Made by a program: the position numbers and the translations under genes
The notes under the pieces: generated by a model
What the model saw: only the letters and a program-made list of their open reading frames with translations
Database searches by the model: none
Told to the model about the DNA's origin: nothing
Shown: positions 7,465-20,200 of the stretch, in pieces
How the letters are laid out: the number at the start of each line of letters is the position of its first letter
How positions within the stretch are numbered: the stretch's first letter is position 1
Assembly: GCF_900109685.1 (NCBI RefSeq)
Contig: NZ_FOBB01000002.1
Location: 1,453,654 to 1,517,653, forward strand
Direction of reading: 5' to 3'
Length of the DNA: 64,000 nt
DNA from: Chitinophaga rupis
Lineage (GTDB): Bacteria; Bacteroidota; Bacteroidia; Chitinophagales; Chitinophagaceae

Positions 7465-8430
7465 ATGTCTGTTTTAATATTCGCGGATCAATCCCAGGGA
7501 AAAATAAAAAAAGCTGCTTTTGAGGCCGTACAATATGGGGCCAAAGTTGCACAAAAGTTAGGAACAACGGCCACGGCTATAGTATTAGGAGAAGCGGATA
7601 ACGCAGAGCTGGCCGCGTTAGGCAATTACGGCGCACAAAAGGTATTACATGCCGCCAATGCTAAGCTCAACGAATCTGATAGCGGTGTAGCTGCAAAAGT
7701 GATCGTAGCTGCCGCCAGCCAGGAAGATGCGCAGGTGATCATTTTCTCCCACAATTTTGATGGCCGTGCAGTAGCTCCCCGGGTAGCTGCACGCCTGCAG
7801 GCCGGCCTGGTAACCGGCGCTATCGGATTACCCGATACCGCCAATGGTTTTGTGGTAAAGAAAACAGTGTTTTCCGGCAAGGCCTTTGCAAACGTGAATA
7901 TAACCTCTGCCAAAAAGGTGCTCACGGTTATGCCCAACACCTTTGCCCTGGAGCCTACAGGCGCTACAGCGACGGTGCAGCCTTTTGATGCGCCTGTAAG
8001 CGATGCAGATTTTAAGGTAAAAGTAAGCAAGGTAGAAACCGTAAGCGGCGAGGTACCGCTGACAGAAGCAGAGATCATTGTAAGCGGCGGCCGTGGATTA
8101 AAAGGTCCTGAGAACTGGGGCCTGGTAGAAGACCTCGCTAAAGCCCTGGGTGCTGCAACCGCCTGCTCCCGCCCGGTAGCGGATACCGGCTGGCGCCCGC
8201 ATCATGAGCACGTAGGCCAAACCGGCTTAACCGTACGCCCCAACCTGTATATAGCTATTGGTATTTCCGGCGCTATACAGCATCTGGCGGGCGTAAACGG
8301 CAGCAAGGTGATCGTGGTGATCAATAAAGATCCGGAAGCTCCTTTCTTTAAAGCAGCCGATTATGGTATTGTGGGCGATGCTTTTGAAGTAGTGCCTAAG
8401 ATCACGGAAGCTGTTAAAAAACTAAGATAA
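7465..8430 (+). CDS. etfA: Electron transfer flavoprotein, alpha subunit
   Basis: 321 residues. EtfA holds the redox-active FAD. The N-terminal domain MSVLIFADQSQGKIKKAAFEA is followed by the C-terminal FAD domain with GGRGLKGPENWGLVEDLAKALGAA, SRPVADTGWRPHHEHVGQTG, the flavin-contact sequence YIAIGISGAIQHLAGV and INKDPEAPFFKAADYGIVGD. The start ATG follows the repeat word ACATCTC directly. Together with etfB it makes a complete ETF. Confidence 0.97.
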   Translation: MSVLIFADQSQGKIKKAAFEAVQYGAKVAQKLGTTATAIVLGEADNAELAALGNYGAQKVLHAANAKLNESDSGVAAKVIVAAASQEDAQVIIFSHNFDGRAVAPRVAARLQAGLVTGAIGLPDTANGFVVKKTVFSGKAFANVNITSAKKVLTVMPNTFALEPTGATATVQPFDAPVSDADFKVKVSKVETVSGEVPLTEAEIIVSGGRGLKGPENWGLVEDLAKALGAATACSRPVADTGWRPHHEHVGQTGLTVRPNLYIAIGISGAIQHLAGVNGSKVIVVINKDPEAPFFKAADYGIVGDAFEVVPKITEAVKKLR

Positions 8431-8463
8431 TAAGTTGATAGTTGGTCCCAGGCGGTCCGGCAG

Positions 8464-8485
8464 CGCTATTTTTAACAAAATAGCG
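8464..8485. terminator. Hairpin downstream of etfA
   Basis: Perfect stem CGCTATTTT/AAAATAGCG with loop TAAC, extended by an imperfect outer inverted repeat reaching about 8437-8522 (GATAGTTG on the left, ACAAACTACC on the right). There is no T run, so it may be an mRNA-end structure rather than a classical terminator. Confidence 0.5.
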
Positions 8486-8606
8486 GTACCGGTGCTGCCT
8501 GGCGGCAGGCTAACAAACTACCGGCTTGTTTTTAGATCAGGAAATATTTTTCTAACTTCACGGTCTTACAAAATTATCAGCCGACAACGCGAGACAGATA
8601 ACAAAT

Positions 8607-9209
8607 ATGAGAAAAATAGAACTGGAAATAGTTGCTTTATCACACAGCATTACGCAAACACACTCGTATGCCGTGGTATTGGGAGAAGTGAACGGATTGC
8701 GCCGATTGCCTATTGTTATTGGAGGCTTTGAAGCGCAGGCCATTGCTGTGGCACTTGAGAAAATGCAACCCAGCCGCCCTTTAACGCACGACCTGATGAA
8801 GAATTTCATGAATGCTTTTAATATAGAGCTTTCAGAGGTAGTTATCAGCAACCTGCAGGAGGGCATTTTTTACTCAAAACTGATCTGCCACAATAACGAT
8901 GAAACCATAGAAATAGATTCCCGTACTTCTGATGCGCTGGCACTGGCAGTACGTTTTGGCTGCCCCATTTACACATACGAAAATATCCTCAACAGCGCCG
9001 GCATCCTGCTGGATGATCCTACCGGTAAAAAAGTAAATAAACCTACTACGCCTACTATTTCAGAACATGAAAAAGGCGCAGAAGACGATCTGAAAGCGAT
9101 GAGCGTAGAAGAGCTGAGCACCCTGTTACAGGATGTGCTGGAGCAGGAAGATTATATTCGCGCCATTGCCATCCGCGATGAGATCAACAGCCGCAAGGCA
9201 GGCCGGTAA
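8607..9209 (+). CDS. Bifunctional nuclease family protein (DUF151) with UVR motif
   Basis: 200 residues. Residues 1-140 are the BFN/DUF151 domain (ELEIVALSHSITQTHSYAVVLGE, LPIVIGGFEAQAIAVALE, RPLTHDLMKNF, EIDSRTSDALALAVRFGCPIY). The C-terminal part, VEELSTLLQDVLEQEDYIRAIAIRDEINSR, is a UvrB/UvrC (UVR) motif. The fusion is common in Bacteroidota. Plant and archaeal relatives have RNase/DNase activity; the role here is unknown. The gene ends in a repeat region and is followed by ispE. Confidence 0.9.
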   Translation: MRKIELEIVALSHSITQTHSYAVVLGEVNGLRRLPIVIGGFEAQAIAVALEKMQPSRPLTHDLMKNFMNAFNIELSEVVISNLQEGIFYSKLICHNNDETIEIDSRTSDALALAVRFGCPIYTYENILNSAGILLDDPTGKKVNKPTTPTISEHEKGAEDDLKAMSVEELSTLLQDVLEQEDYIRAIAIRDEINSRKAGR

Positions 9210-9214
9210 GCAAC

Positions 9215-9340
9215 AGCTCATGGTTCATAGTCAGTGGTCCATGGCATTTTTCAGGCAAAGAATTTCTGCAGGTATCAGATATCTCCCATAATACAAACGA
9301 TAATCGCCATGGACTGTGGACCATGGACCATGGACTAATC
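9215..9340. repeat. Inverted GGACCATGG-family repeat between BFN gene and ispE
   Basis: The downstream arm CATGGTTCATAG...GTGGTCCATGG begins 13 bp after the BFN stop. The upstream arm ATGGACTGTGGACCATGG, followed by ACCATGGACTAATC, ends directly before the ispE ATG. The arms are inverted relative to each other. Between them is about 60 bp without a recognisable feature. Confidence 0.75.
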
Positions 9341-9342
9341 GC

Positions 9343-10152
9343 ATGATCGTTTTTCCCAATTGCAAAATAAATTTAGGCTTACACATCCTACACCGCAGGG
9401 CCGATGGCTTTCATGACCTGGAAACCATCTTTTATCCTGTACAAATAAAAGATGCGCTGGAAGTATTAGCCCATGGGGAGCTGCACTTTAACAGCAGTGG
9501 TATCACCGTGCCCGGTAATGCTGCTGATAACCTGTGCTTGAAGGCCTGGCATTTATTGAAAAAAGATTTTCCGGACCTGCCTGCTGTAAATATTCACCTG
9601 CATAAGCATATTCCCATAGGAGCCGGTCTGGGCGGCGGTTCTGCAGATGCTGCCTTTATGCTGCAGCTGCTGAATGATAAGTTCCGTTTAGAATTATCCG
9701 CAACCCAATTAATAAATTATGCCGCACAGCTGGGAAGCGATTGCGCTTTCTTTATCCCTAACCAGCCCTGTTTTGCAACCGGCCGTGGTGAAGTGTTGCA
9801 GCCTTTGGACCTGGACCTGAGCGGGTATTCCATGTTATTAGTGCATCCTGGTATTCATGTAAATACCGGTTGGGCATTCGGGCAAATTACACCGCAGCAG
9901 CCGGAGCTATCGCTGCAGGAAAGCATTCTGCAGCCGGTAACTTCCTGGAAAGATCTTATTACAAATGATTTTGAAGCGCCGGTGTTCAGCGCGCATCCCA
10001 TATTAAGGGAAATAAAAGAGCAGTTATATGAAGCAGGGGCTTTATATGCAACAATGAGTGGCAGCGGATCTGCCATGGTGGGCATTTTTGGCAAAAACAA
10101 AATAGCCGGCATCCTGTGGGACGCCAGCTATCGCGTATTTGAAATAATCTGA
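9343..10152 (+). CDS. ispE: 4-diphosphocytidyl-2-C-methyl-D-erythritol kinase
   Basis: 269 residues. IspE phosphorylates CDP-methylerythritol in the MEP pathway of isoprenoid synthesis. The GHMP-kinase ATP loop PIGAGLGGGSADAA is present, as are NCKINLGLHILHRRADGFHDLETIF at the N terminus and MSGSGSAMVGIF near the C terminus. The frame runs nine codons further upstream into the CCATGG repeat, but the ATG at 9343 begins the conserved protein. It converges on rplT with a 9-bp gap. Confidence 0.95.
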   Translation: MIVFPNCKINLGLHILHRRADGFHDLETIFYPVQIKDALEVLAHGELHFNSSGITVPGNAADNLCLKAWHLLKKDFPDLPAVNIHLHKHIPIGAGLGGGSADAAFMLQLLNDKFRLELSATQLINYAAQLGSDCAFFIPNQPCFATGRGEVLQPLDLDLSGYSMLLVHPGIHVNTGWAFGQITPQQPELSLQESILQPVTSWKDLITNDFEAPVFSAHPILREIKEQLYEAGALYATMSGSGSAMVGIFGKNKIAGILWDASYRVFEII

Positions 10153-10161
10153 GTTGCGTGA

Positions 10162-10506
10162 TTACTTTACAGAAGCCACCAGGCTTTTGAAAGTTGCGGG
10201 TTCATTCATCGCTAAGTCTGCCAGTACTTTCCTGTTCAGGTCAATCTTCTTTTCAGACAGCTTGTGAATGAATTCAGAATAAGTAATACCTTCTGCGCGT
10301 ACTGCAGCGTTGATACGTGCAATCCACAGCTGACGGTAATTTCTTTTCTTCAGCTTACGGCCAACATAGCTATAAGTAAGCCCTTTTTCCAATACGTTTT
10401 TGGCTACGGTATATACATTCTTTCTTTTACCGTAAAAGCCCTTCGCCTGTTTTAAGATCTTCTTCCTGCGGGCACGGGAAGCAACGGCGTTTACTGAACG
10501 AGGCAT
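10162..10506 (-). CDS. rplT: 50S ribosomal protein L20
   Basis: 114 residues, complete. [24 protein letters not shown] and the conserved C-terminal half [18 protein letters not shown] are unmistakable. L20 binds 23S rRNA early in large-subunit assembly. It lies 38 bp after rpmI on the same strand. Its usual upstream partner infC is 29 kb away. Confidence 0.98.
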   Translation of the reverse strand: MPRSVNAVASRARRKKILKQAKGFYGKRKNVYTVAKNVLEKGLTYSYVGRKLKKRNYRQLWIARINAAVRAEGITYSEFIHKLSEKKIDLNRKVLADLAMNEPATFKSLVASVK

Positions 10507-10544
10507 ATGCTGCTTTTTTGATCAGATTAATAAATAAGTTATAA

Positions 10545-10742
10545 TTAACGGAGGCAAAGCAGCCGCTTTACCAGGTTCAGGTTAGCGTCACTAACCAGCG
10601 TGCTGCCTCTGAGGCTGCGTTTTCTCTTGGTAGCTTTCTTAGTCAGCAGGTGACTTTTAAAAGCCTTGTACCTTTTGATCTGTCCGCTCCCGGTCACCTT
10701 AAACGTTTTCTTCGCACGGGAATGAGTCTTTACTTTAGGCAT
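10545..10742 (-). CDS. rpmI: 50S ribosomal protein L35
   Basis: 65 residues from the ATG at 10742 ([20 protein letters not shown]). The frame continues upstream, but the extra residues are not conserved. It is a basic ribosomal protein of the large subunit. The end, [10 protein letters not shown], differs a little from the usual tail. It is co-transcribed with rplT. A -7 box (TACCTTTG on the minus strand, 10764-10771) lies directly upstream, so the pair has its own promoter here instead of being read from infC. Confidence 0.96.
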   Translation of the reverse strand: MPKVKTHSRAKKTFKVTGSGQIKRYKAFKSHLLTKKATKRKRSLRGSTLVSDANLNLVKRLLCLR

Positions 10743-10763
10743 CTTAAATACGAATTTGGTCTG

Positions 10764-10771
10764 CAAAGGTA
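10764..10771 (-). promoter_or_regulatory. -7 box of rpmI-rplT promoter
   Basis: TACCTTTG on the minus strand matches TAnnTTTG, 22 bp before the rpmI start. I could not find a good -33 at the right distance. Confidence 0.5.
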
Positions 10772-10810
10772 GGGAAATAATTTAAACATAACGCAGTCAC
10801 TTCAAATATT

Positions 10811-10848
10811 TTATCCACTTCCAGATTCCCCACTTGTCATGTGGATAA
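10811..10848. promoter_or_regulatory. Pair of inverted DnaA-box-like sites in AT-rich region
   Basis: TTATCCACT (10811-10819, one mismatch to TTATCCACA) faces TGTGGATAA (10840-10848, the reverse complement of a perfect DnaA box), 20 bp apart. Runs of T and A follow (CTTTTTAACACTTTTTTAC). The gap 10772-11211 between rpmI and the giant gene is 440 bp, strongly AT-rich, and contains no gene. The site could be a DnaA-regulated promoter or part of a replication origin; two boxes are not enough to decide. Confidence 0.4.
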
Positions 10849-11211
10849 CTTTTTAACACTTTTTTACAATTTTTTAGGCTTCGGTAAACAATTGACTATC
10901 AAATCCACCTTCTGCCTTTTTATGTACTAACACGTTTGTGTAGATGCCGTTTTGACATATACACATTTTTTATTTTCTATATTATTACTAATTTTAATTT
11001 TAAAATAGTCTCATATTTTAGCCGTATCATATATTATTAACCGAACGATTAAGCGATGCCTATGAAACCAGTTTACACAACTCAAGAGGCCGGCCAGACA
11101 AGGAGGCAAGTACTTTTTTTGGTTGCAAAACCCTGTAAATCAACAGCATTTTGGCGGGCTTGAACCCTTATCAAAATGATACTTTTTTCACTCAATTGGA
11201 TTACAGAAAAA

Positions 11212-14200
11212 ATGAAAAAGCTACTAGCTCTCCTATATCTACTAATTGCCTTTACGACAGGTACTGCCATTGCGCAGACCATGAACGCGCCGGCTACTGT
11301 TTGTATTTCACCTGACGCCACTAATAAACGGTGGGCCTCCATGAGCCTCAGCGTTAGTAACATGCAGGGAACCACCTGGACCGTTTCGGTAGGTGGTGTT
11401 CCGTCTGTTGCCGGGGTGGATTATAATGTATTATATGGCGTAGTAGGCACGTATTCAACCGGTGGCGCCCCTAACTCGGTCGGCAACCGTTCTGTTACCA
11501 TTGAATTTTTGAAACCTGCCACCTATAGGATCCGGGCAGTTATCACAAATGCTAATGGTACTACCACCACGATTAATAAAAATGTAGTGGCGGTTAACTG
11601 CCCTATGACCATTTGTAAAGGTCAGAACACCACGATGGCTGGTTTTACGGAAGACTTTGGTCAAACCACTACCCGTATACCACTGGACCCTGCCAGGGGT
11701 ACCATTGAATATATTTACCAGCCTACTGGTAGCCTGAACGATGAATATTATACGATATCCAATATATTGCAGGAACGCCCTGAATGGGATGTTTCATCGG
11801 ATCACACTGGTAATACCAACGGCGCCATGCTGGTGGCTAACTCCGCCTATGATCCAAAACTATTCTATTCCCGCCGTGTAAACGGTTTGTGTACGGGTGC
11901 CGTATATAATTTCAGCGCCTGGTTCCGGAATGCGGATGGTAAAGGTGTAATGGAAGGCGCTTGCGCAGGGGGTATGATCTATGCCGGCGTGACGTTTGAA
12001 ATTGTGAACGCAACTACCAATGCAGTATTACAGACATTTAATACATATGATGTATCTGCCCCGTTGCAGGCCAATCCCATAAACCGCGGCTGGCAGCAAT
12101 ATGGTGGTAGCTTTAAAACACCTCCGGGTGTGAGTGATGTTATTGTAAGGATCCGGAACAATAATCCCGGTGGCTGCGGTAACGATATTGCAATAGATGA
12201 TATCGCGTTCTCTTATTGTGCTCCCTATATTTATTCATTCTTTGACGGACAAACAGACCAGCTGGGTGGCGAGTATACGATGTGTGCGGGTGCAGCCACC
12301 AATCTTACCTCTGTATACGCCCCTGCAGATTATTTTACCAATCCTCAATATTTCTGGCAGTACAGTGATGATAACCTGACCTGGACCACCATTTCCGGTG
12401 ACGGTGATGGTTTAACCGGTTCCGCTACCGGCACATTACACTTTGCAGAAGATGCATTGCTACTTCAGGGCAGCCCAACCGTGATCACGCAAAGATGGTT
12501 CCGTTTGATGATCTATGAGAACGGGAACACCACCAGCTGTGCCCAGCCTTCGGTCCCGATAAAGGTAATATTGCTCCCCAACCCGAAAATATCGGTAGCG
12601 GGGGCGCAAATATGTATCGGCTCCAGCGCCACGCTTACAGCGTGTTGCGGATACGATAGTTATACCTGGGACGATCCCGCAGCCACGGAAAGTGATAATA
12701 TAACCGTTGCTCCCACTACCACTACTGTTTATACTGTAACTGGTAGAAAAGACTACGGTAGTGGCCGTACCTGTTACCGTACTGCCGATGCTCCTGTAAT
12801 AGTCGATGATATGCCGGTGCCCAACCTTACCATGAGCACACCGGCCACTATCTGTTTAGGCCAGGCCGTGGATATGAGCATAGATCCGGTGAATGCAGGA
12901 TATGACATCTTATGGACGCCGAATGGTGAAACCACTACTTCTATACACGATGTTCCCACTACACCGGGATCAAAAGCATATGGCGTTACCGTAACAAATG
13001 GTACATGTTCGGTTTCTGATAGCAGAACCGTAACTGTGCGGGATCTGCCCGATGTAACTATCGGCTCTATTCCTGCCAGCTGCCGCACCAGTGGCTCCTT
13101 TACCATTCCGTACACCGGGGCTGTAAATAATCCCACGCGTTACGATGTGGTGACCGCCCCCGGTAACCCGATGCCCGGTTTTACAGCTGTTATGAACCAG
13201 GTGCTGCCCGCCTCTCCTATTACGGTAACTTACCCGGTAGGTACTGCGCCAGGCACTTATACCTTTAACCTGGTATTGCATAATACTACGCTGAGCTGCG
13301 ACCGTACCAAACCATTCTCTGTTGTGGTACAGGCGCCTTCCACTCCTCCTACAGGTATACTGGCCGACAAAACGCAATTGTGCGTTAGCGGTACTGTTAC
13401 CTTAACCGTACAAGGCGGCTCTCTGGGAACAGGCGCTGTTTGGAGATGGTATGCAGGTGCTTGCGGTGGTGCGTTTTTAGGTACCGGCCCGAGCATTACT
13501 ACCGGCACCATCTCATCCACCACTACATTCTATGTACGTGCTGAAAGCGCCGGCCCTTGCGGCAACTCTACCTGTGCCTCTGTAACGGTAACAGTATTAC
13601 CGCAACCGGCAGCTGCTGCAGCAGGTCCTGACCAGGATCATTGCGAGGTGCCTACTTTCCTGATGGCTGCTACTGCCGCTACACCGGCCAGCGCAACAGG
13701 TACCTGGAGCGTGATCAGCGCTTCTGTGCCTGTGGCTAGTATTGTTATAGCCAGCCCCACCAACCAGTCATCCAATGTAACAGTGCCCAATGGCGCTACT
13801 GCTACACTGGCCTGGACTGTGAGCAATGGTGTATGTCCTCCTACAAGTGACCAGGTAGTGCTGACCAACTATAGCAAACCTACAGTAGCTGCAGCTGGCG
13901 CCAACCAGAAACTGTGTAATGTAACATCCTTTACTATGGCGGCTAATACGGCCACCATTGGTACAGGTACATGGAGCAGGGTATATGGTACCGCCGGTAC
14001 GATCACCAACCCTAACAGCCCAACCACTACAGTTACCGGCTTAACACCCGGCGACTCTATTATATTACGCTGGACCATTGCCAATGGCCCCTGTACGCCG
14101 AGCACCAGTGATGTAACATTGGTAACATATAAAACACCTACCGTGGCAGCCGCTGGTCCTGACCAGAAGCTGTGTAACGTAACATCTTTTACCCTGGCAG

Positions 14201-17200
14201 CCAACACACCGGCAGCAGGTGCAGGTTACGGTTACTGGACTACTATTTATGGTGGTAAAGCTCCGGCTAACCTGACCAGCCCCACTTCTACTATTACTGT
14301 AGTACCGGGTGATTCAATAGTACTTCGCTGGACTATTGCCAACGGCACTTGTACGCCCAGCACCGATGATATTACACTGGTAAGCTATAAAACGCCTACC
14401 ACCGCAGCTGCTGGTCCTGACCAGAAACTGTGTAACGTAACCTCCTTTACCCTGGCGGCTAACACACCGGCCGCAGGTGCAGGTTACGGTTACTGGACCA
14501 CTATTTATGGTGGTAAAGCCCCGGCTAACCTTACCAGCCCCACCTCTACCATTACGGTAGTACCGGGTGACTCTATTGTACTGCGTTGGACCATTGCTAA
14601 TGGCGTATGTCCGGCCAGCACTGATGATGTTACTTTGGTAAGCTATAAAACGCCTACCACCGCAGCTGCAGGTCCTGACCAGAAACTGTGTAATGTAACT
14701 TCCTTTACCCTGGCTGCTAATGCGCCGGCCGCAGGTGCAGGTTACGGTTACTGGACCACTATTTATGGTGGTAAAGCTCCGGCTAACCTTACCAGCCCAA
14801 CTTCTACCATTACAGTTGTTCCTGGTGATTCTATTATACTGCGCTGGACCATTGCCAATGGCGTATGTCCGGCCAGCACCGATGATATAACACTGGTAAG
14901 CTATAAAACGCCTACCGTAGCAGCTGCAGGTCCTGACCAGAAGCTGTGTAACGTAACCTCCTTTACCCTGGCAGCCAATACACCGGCCGCAGGTGCAGGT
15001 TACGGTTACTGGACCACTATTTACGGTGGTAAAGCTCCGGCTAACCTTACCAGCCCAACTTCTACCATCACGGTAGCACCGGGTGATTCTATTATACTGC
15101 GCTGGACCATTGCCAATGGCACTTGTCCGCCCAGCACTGATGATATAACATTAGTAAGCTATAAAACACCTACTGTGGCAGCCGCTGGTCCTGACCAGAA
15201 GCTGTGTAACGTAACATCCTTTACCCTGGCTGCTAATACACCGGCCGCAGGTGCAGGTTATGGTTACTGGACCACTATTTACGGTGGTAAAGCTCCGACT
15301 ACCCTTACCAGCGCCACCTCTGCCATTACGGTAGCACCGGGTGATTCTATCATCCTGCGCTGGACCATTGCCAACGGCACTTGTCCGCCCAGCACTGATG
15401 ATGTAACATTAGTAAGCTATAAAACACCGACTGTAGCAGCCGCTGGTCCTGACCAGAAGCTGTGTAATGTAACCTCCTTTACCCTGGCTGCCAACACACC
15501 GGCCGCAGGTGCAGGTTATGGTTACTGGACCACTATTTATGGTGGTAAAGCTCCGAACAACCTTACCAGCGCCACCTCTACCATTACGGTAGTACCGGGT
15601 GATTCTATCATCCTGCGCTGGACCATTGCTAACGGCAATTGTACGCCCAGCACTGATGATGTAACATTAGTAAGCTATAAAACGCCTACTGTGGCAGCTG
15701 CCGGTCCTGACCAGAAACTGTGTAACGTTACTTCCTTTACCCTGGCGGCTAATGCACCGGCAGCAGGTGCAGGTTATGGTTACTGGACTACTATTTATGG
15801 TGGCAAAGCTCCAACCAACCTTACCAGTCCCACTTCTGCTATTACAGTAGTACCGGGTGACTCCATTATCCTGCGCTGGACTATTGCCAACGGCACTTGT
15901 CCGCCAAGCACCAATGATGTAACATTAGTAAGCTATAAAACGCCTACTGTTGCAGATGCCGGCCCGGATCAGAAAGATTGTAATGTAACGTCCTTTACCC
16001 TGGCGGCTAATACACCGGCCGCAGGTGCAGGTTATGGTTACTGGACCACTATTTACGGTGGTAAAGCTCCGAACAACCTTACCAGCGCTACCTCTACTAT
16101 TACGGTAGCACCGGGCGACTCTATTATCCTGCGCTGGACTATTGCTAACGGTAACTGTCCGCCAAGCACCAGTGATGTAACATTAGTAAGCTATAAAACG
16201 CCAACTGTAGCAGCTGCTGGTCCTGACCAGAAACTGTGTAACGTAACATCCTTTACCCTGGCGGCTAACGCACCGGCCGCAGGTGCAGGTTATGGTTACT
16301 GGACCACTATTTACGGTGGTAAAGCCCCTGCTAACCTGACCAGCCCAACTTCTACCATTACGGTAGCACCGGGTGATTCCATCATCCTGCGCTGGACTAT
16401 TGCTAATGGTAACTGTCCGCCCAGCACCGATGATATAACATTAGTAAGCTATAGAACACCAACTGTAGCAGCTGCTGGTCCTGACCAGAAACAGTGTAAT
16501 GTTACTTCCTTTACCCTGGCAGCTAATACGCCAACAATCGGTTATGGTTACTGGAGCACCGTTTATGGCGGTAAAGCCCCGGCTAACCTGACCAGCCCCA
16601 CTTCTACTATTACAGTAGCACCGGGCGATTCTATTATACTGCGCTGGAACATTGCTAACGGTACCTGTCCGCCCAGCACCGATGATATAACATTAGTAAG
16701 CTATGAAACGCCTACTGTTGCAGCAGCCGGTCCGGACCAGAAGGATTGTAACGTAACATCCTTTACCCTTGCTGCCAATACGCCAACAATCGGTTATGGT
16801 TACTGGTCTACTGTGTATGGTGGTAAAGCCCCGGCTAACCTTACCAGCCCCACCTCTACCATTACAGTGGCACCGGGTGATTCCATTATCCTGCGCTGGA
16901 ACATTGCCAATGGCAACTGTCCGCCCAGCACCAATGACGTAACTTTAGTAAGCTACAAAACACCTACGGTTGCTGATGCCGGCCCGGATCAGAAGGCTTG
17001 TAACGTAACCTCCTTTACCCTGGCGGCTAATACACCGGCAGCAGGTGCAGGTTATGGTTACTGGACCACTATTTATGGCGGTAAAGCCCCGGCTAACCTG
17101 ACCAGCCCCACCTCTACCATTACGGTAGCACCAGGTGATTCCATCATTCTGCGCTGGACCATTGCCAACGGTAACTGTCCGCCCAGCACCAGTGATATAA

Positions 17201-20200
17201 CTTTAGTAAGCTATAGAACACCTACCGTAGCAGCTGCCGGACCTAACCAGAAGGATTGTAACGTAACATCCTTTACCCTGGCAGCCAATACGCCAACAAT
17301 CGGTTATGGTTACTGGTCCACTGTTTATGGTGGTAAAGCTCCGGCTAACCTGACCAACCCCACCTCTACCATTACGGTAGCACCGGGCGATTCCATCATC
17401 CTGCGCTGGAACATTGCCAACGGCAACTGTCCGCCCAGCACCAGTGATGTAACTTTAGTAAGTTATTTAATGCCTACTACCGCAGCTGCTGGTCCCGACC
17501 AGAAACTGTGTTATACTACTTCCTTCACTATGGCGGCTAACACCCCTGCTGTAAATGCAGGTACCGGCAGATGGAGCGTTGTGTATGGAACGGCTAATAT
17601 TGCTACTCCTACCAGCCCCGCCTCCAATGTTACCATTGCCCAGGGTGATTCTGTGATCCTGCGCTGGACTATTACCAATGGTAATTGTGCCGTAAGCACT
17701 AACGATGTAACGCTGATCAGCTACGAATCTGCAACCCTTGCAGCTGCTGGCCCTGACCAGAAACTGTGTAACGTAACATCCTTTACCCTGGCGGCTAATA
17801 CCCCGGCCATTGGTACTGGTGCATGGAGCATTGTATATGGTACGCCGGTTATTGCTAATCTGCTGAGCCCCACTTCTACCGTAACGGTAGCTCCGGGCGA
17901 TTCAGTAGTACTGCGCTGGACTATCAGCAACGGTTTGCTTTGTCCGTCTAATGGTGATAATGTGGTACTGGTAAGCTATGAACAGCCCACAGTGGCTGCT
18001 GCCGGTCCGGATCAGAAATTGTGTAATGTAACTTCCTTTACCCTGGCTGCCAACACGCCAAATGTAGGCACCGGCAAATGGAGCATCTTATATGGTACGC
18101 CGGTTATTGCCAGCCTTACCAGCCCAACCTCTACCATTACGGTAGCACCGGGCGACTCTGTGGTACTGCGCTGGACCATCTCTAACGGTACCTGTCCGCC
18201 AAGCACTGATGATGTAACATTAGTAAGCTATAAAACGCCTACCGTGGCAGCTGCTGGCCCGGATCAGAAACTGTGTAACGTAACCTCCTTTACCCTGGCT
18301 GCCAATACACCGGCAGCAGGTGCAGGTTACGGTTACTGGACTACTATTTATGGTGGTAAAGCTCCGGCTAACCTGACCAGCCCAACTTCTACGATTACAG
18401 TTGTTCCTGGTGATTCTATCGTACTGCGCTGGACCATCGCCAACGGCGTATGTCCGCCCAGCACCAGTGATGTAACTTTAGTAAGCTATATAACGCCTAC
18501 GGTTGCAGCTGCCGGCCCGGATCAGAAGGATTGTAACGTAACCTCCTTTACCCTGGCTGCCAACACACCGGCCGCAGGTGCAGGTAACGGTTACTGGACC
18601 ACTATTTATGGTGGTAAAGCTCCGGCTAACCTGACAGATCCGGCATCTACCATTACAGTAGCACCAGGTGATTCTATTATCCTGCGCTGGACTATTGCTA
18701 ATGGTACCTGTCCGCCGAGCACCGATGATATAACATTAGTAAGCTATAAAACGCCTACCACCGCAGCAGCTGGCCCTGACCAGAAGCTGTGTAACGTAAC
18801 ATCCTTTACCCTGGCTGCTAACGCACCGGCAGCAGGTGCAGGTTACGGTTACTGGACTACTATTTATGGTGGTAAAGCTCCGGCTAACCTGACCAGCCCC
18901 ACCTCTACCATTACTGTAGTACCTGGTGATTCCATTGTACTTCGCTGGACTATTGCCAACGGTAACTGTCCGCCCAGCACCGATGATATAACATTAGTAA
19001 GCTATAAAACGCCGACTGTGGCAGCTGCTGGTCCTGACCAGAAACTGTGTAACGTAACCTCCTTTACCCTGGCGGCTAACACACCGGCCGCAGGTGCAGG
19101 TAACGGTTACTGGACCACTATTTATGGTGGTAAAGCTCCGGCTAACCTGACCAGCCCAACTTCTACCATTACGGTAGCACCGGGTGATTCCATTATCCTT
19201 CGCTGGACTATTGCTAACGGCACCTGTCCGCCAAGCACTGATGATGTAACATTGGTAAGCTATAGAACACCGACTGTGGCCGCAGCAGGCCCTGACCAGA
19301 AACTGTGTAACGTAACCTCCTTTACCCTGGCTGCTAACACACCGGCCGCAGGTACAGGTAACGGTTACTGGACCACAATTTATGGTGGTAAAGCTCCGGC
19401 TAACCTGACCAGCCCAACTTCTACCATCACGGTAGCACCGGGTGATTCTATTATACTGCGCTGGACCATTGCCAATGGTACTTGTCCGCCCAGCACCGAT
19501 GATATAATACTGGTAAGCTATAAAACACCTACCGTGGCAGCTGCTGGTCCTGACCAGAAACTGTGTAACGTAACCTCCTTTACCCTGGCGGCTAATACAC
19601 CGGCCGCAGGTGCAGGTAATGGTTACTGGACCACTATTTATGGTGGTAAAGCTCCGGCTAACCTGACCAGCCCTACTTCTACCATTACAGTAGCACCGGG
19701 TGACTCTATTATCCTGCGCTGGACTATTGCTAACGGTAATTGTCCGCCGAGCACCGATGATATCACACTGGTAAGCTATAGAACGCCGACTGTGGCAGCC
19801 GCTGGCCCTGACCAGAAACTGTGTAATGTTACTTCCTTTACGCTGGCCGCTAACACACCGGCCGCAGGTGCAGGTAACGGTTACTGGACCACCATCTACG
19901 GTGGTAAAGCTCCGGCTAACCTGACCAGCCCCACCTCTACCATCACGGTAGTACCTGGTGATGCCATCGTACTGCGCTGGACCATTGCTAACGGCACTTG
20001 TCCGCCGAGCACCGATGATATAACGCTGGTAAGCTACAGGATGCCGACAGTAGCAGCCGCTGGTCCTGACCAGAAACTGTGTAACGTAACATCCTTTACC
20101 CTGGCAGGTAACACGCCAACCGTGGGTACCGGCAGGTGGACCGTAATATATGGTACTGCCACTATCAACACCCCCACCAGCCCGGCTTCTACGGTAACCG

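Noticed and set aside
11041..11211. Possible riboswitch in the leader of the giant gene (GGCCGGCC and AGGAGGC segments)
   Set aside because: I could not match it to any riboswitch consensus I know. Only a few bases (GCGATGC, TCAAGAGG) resemble the leader of the paralogue at 25050-25115.
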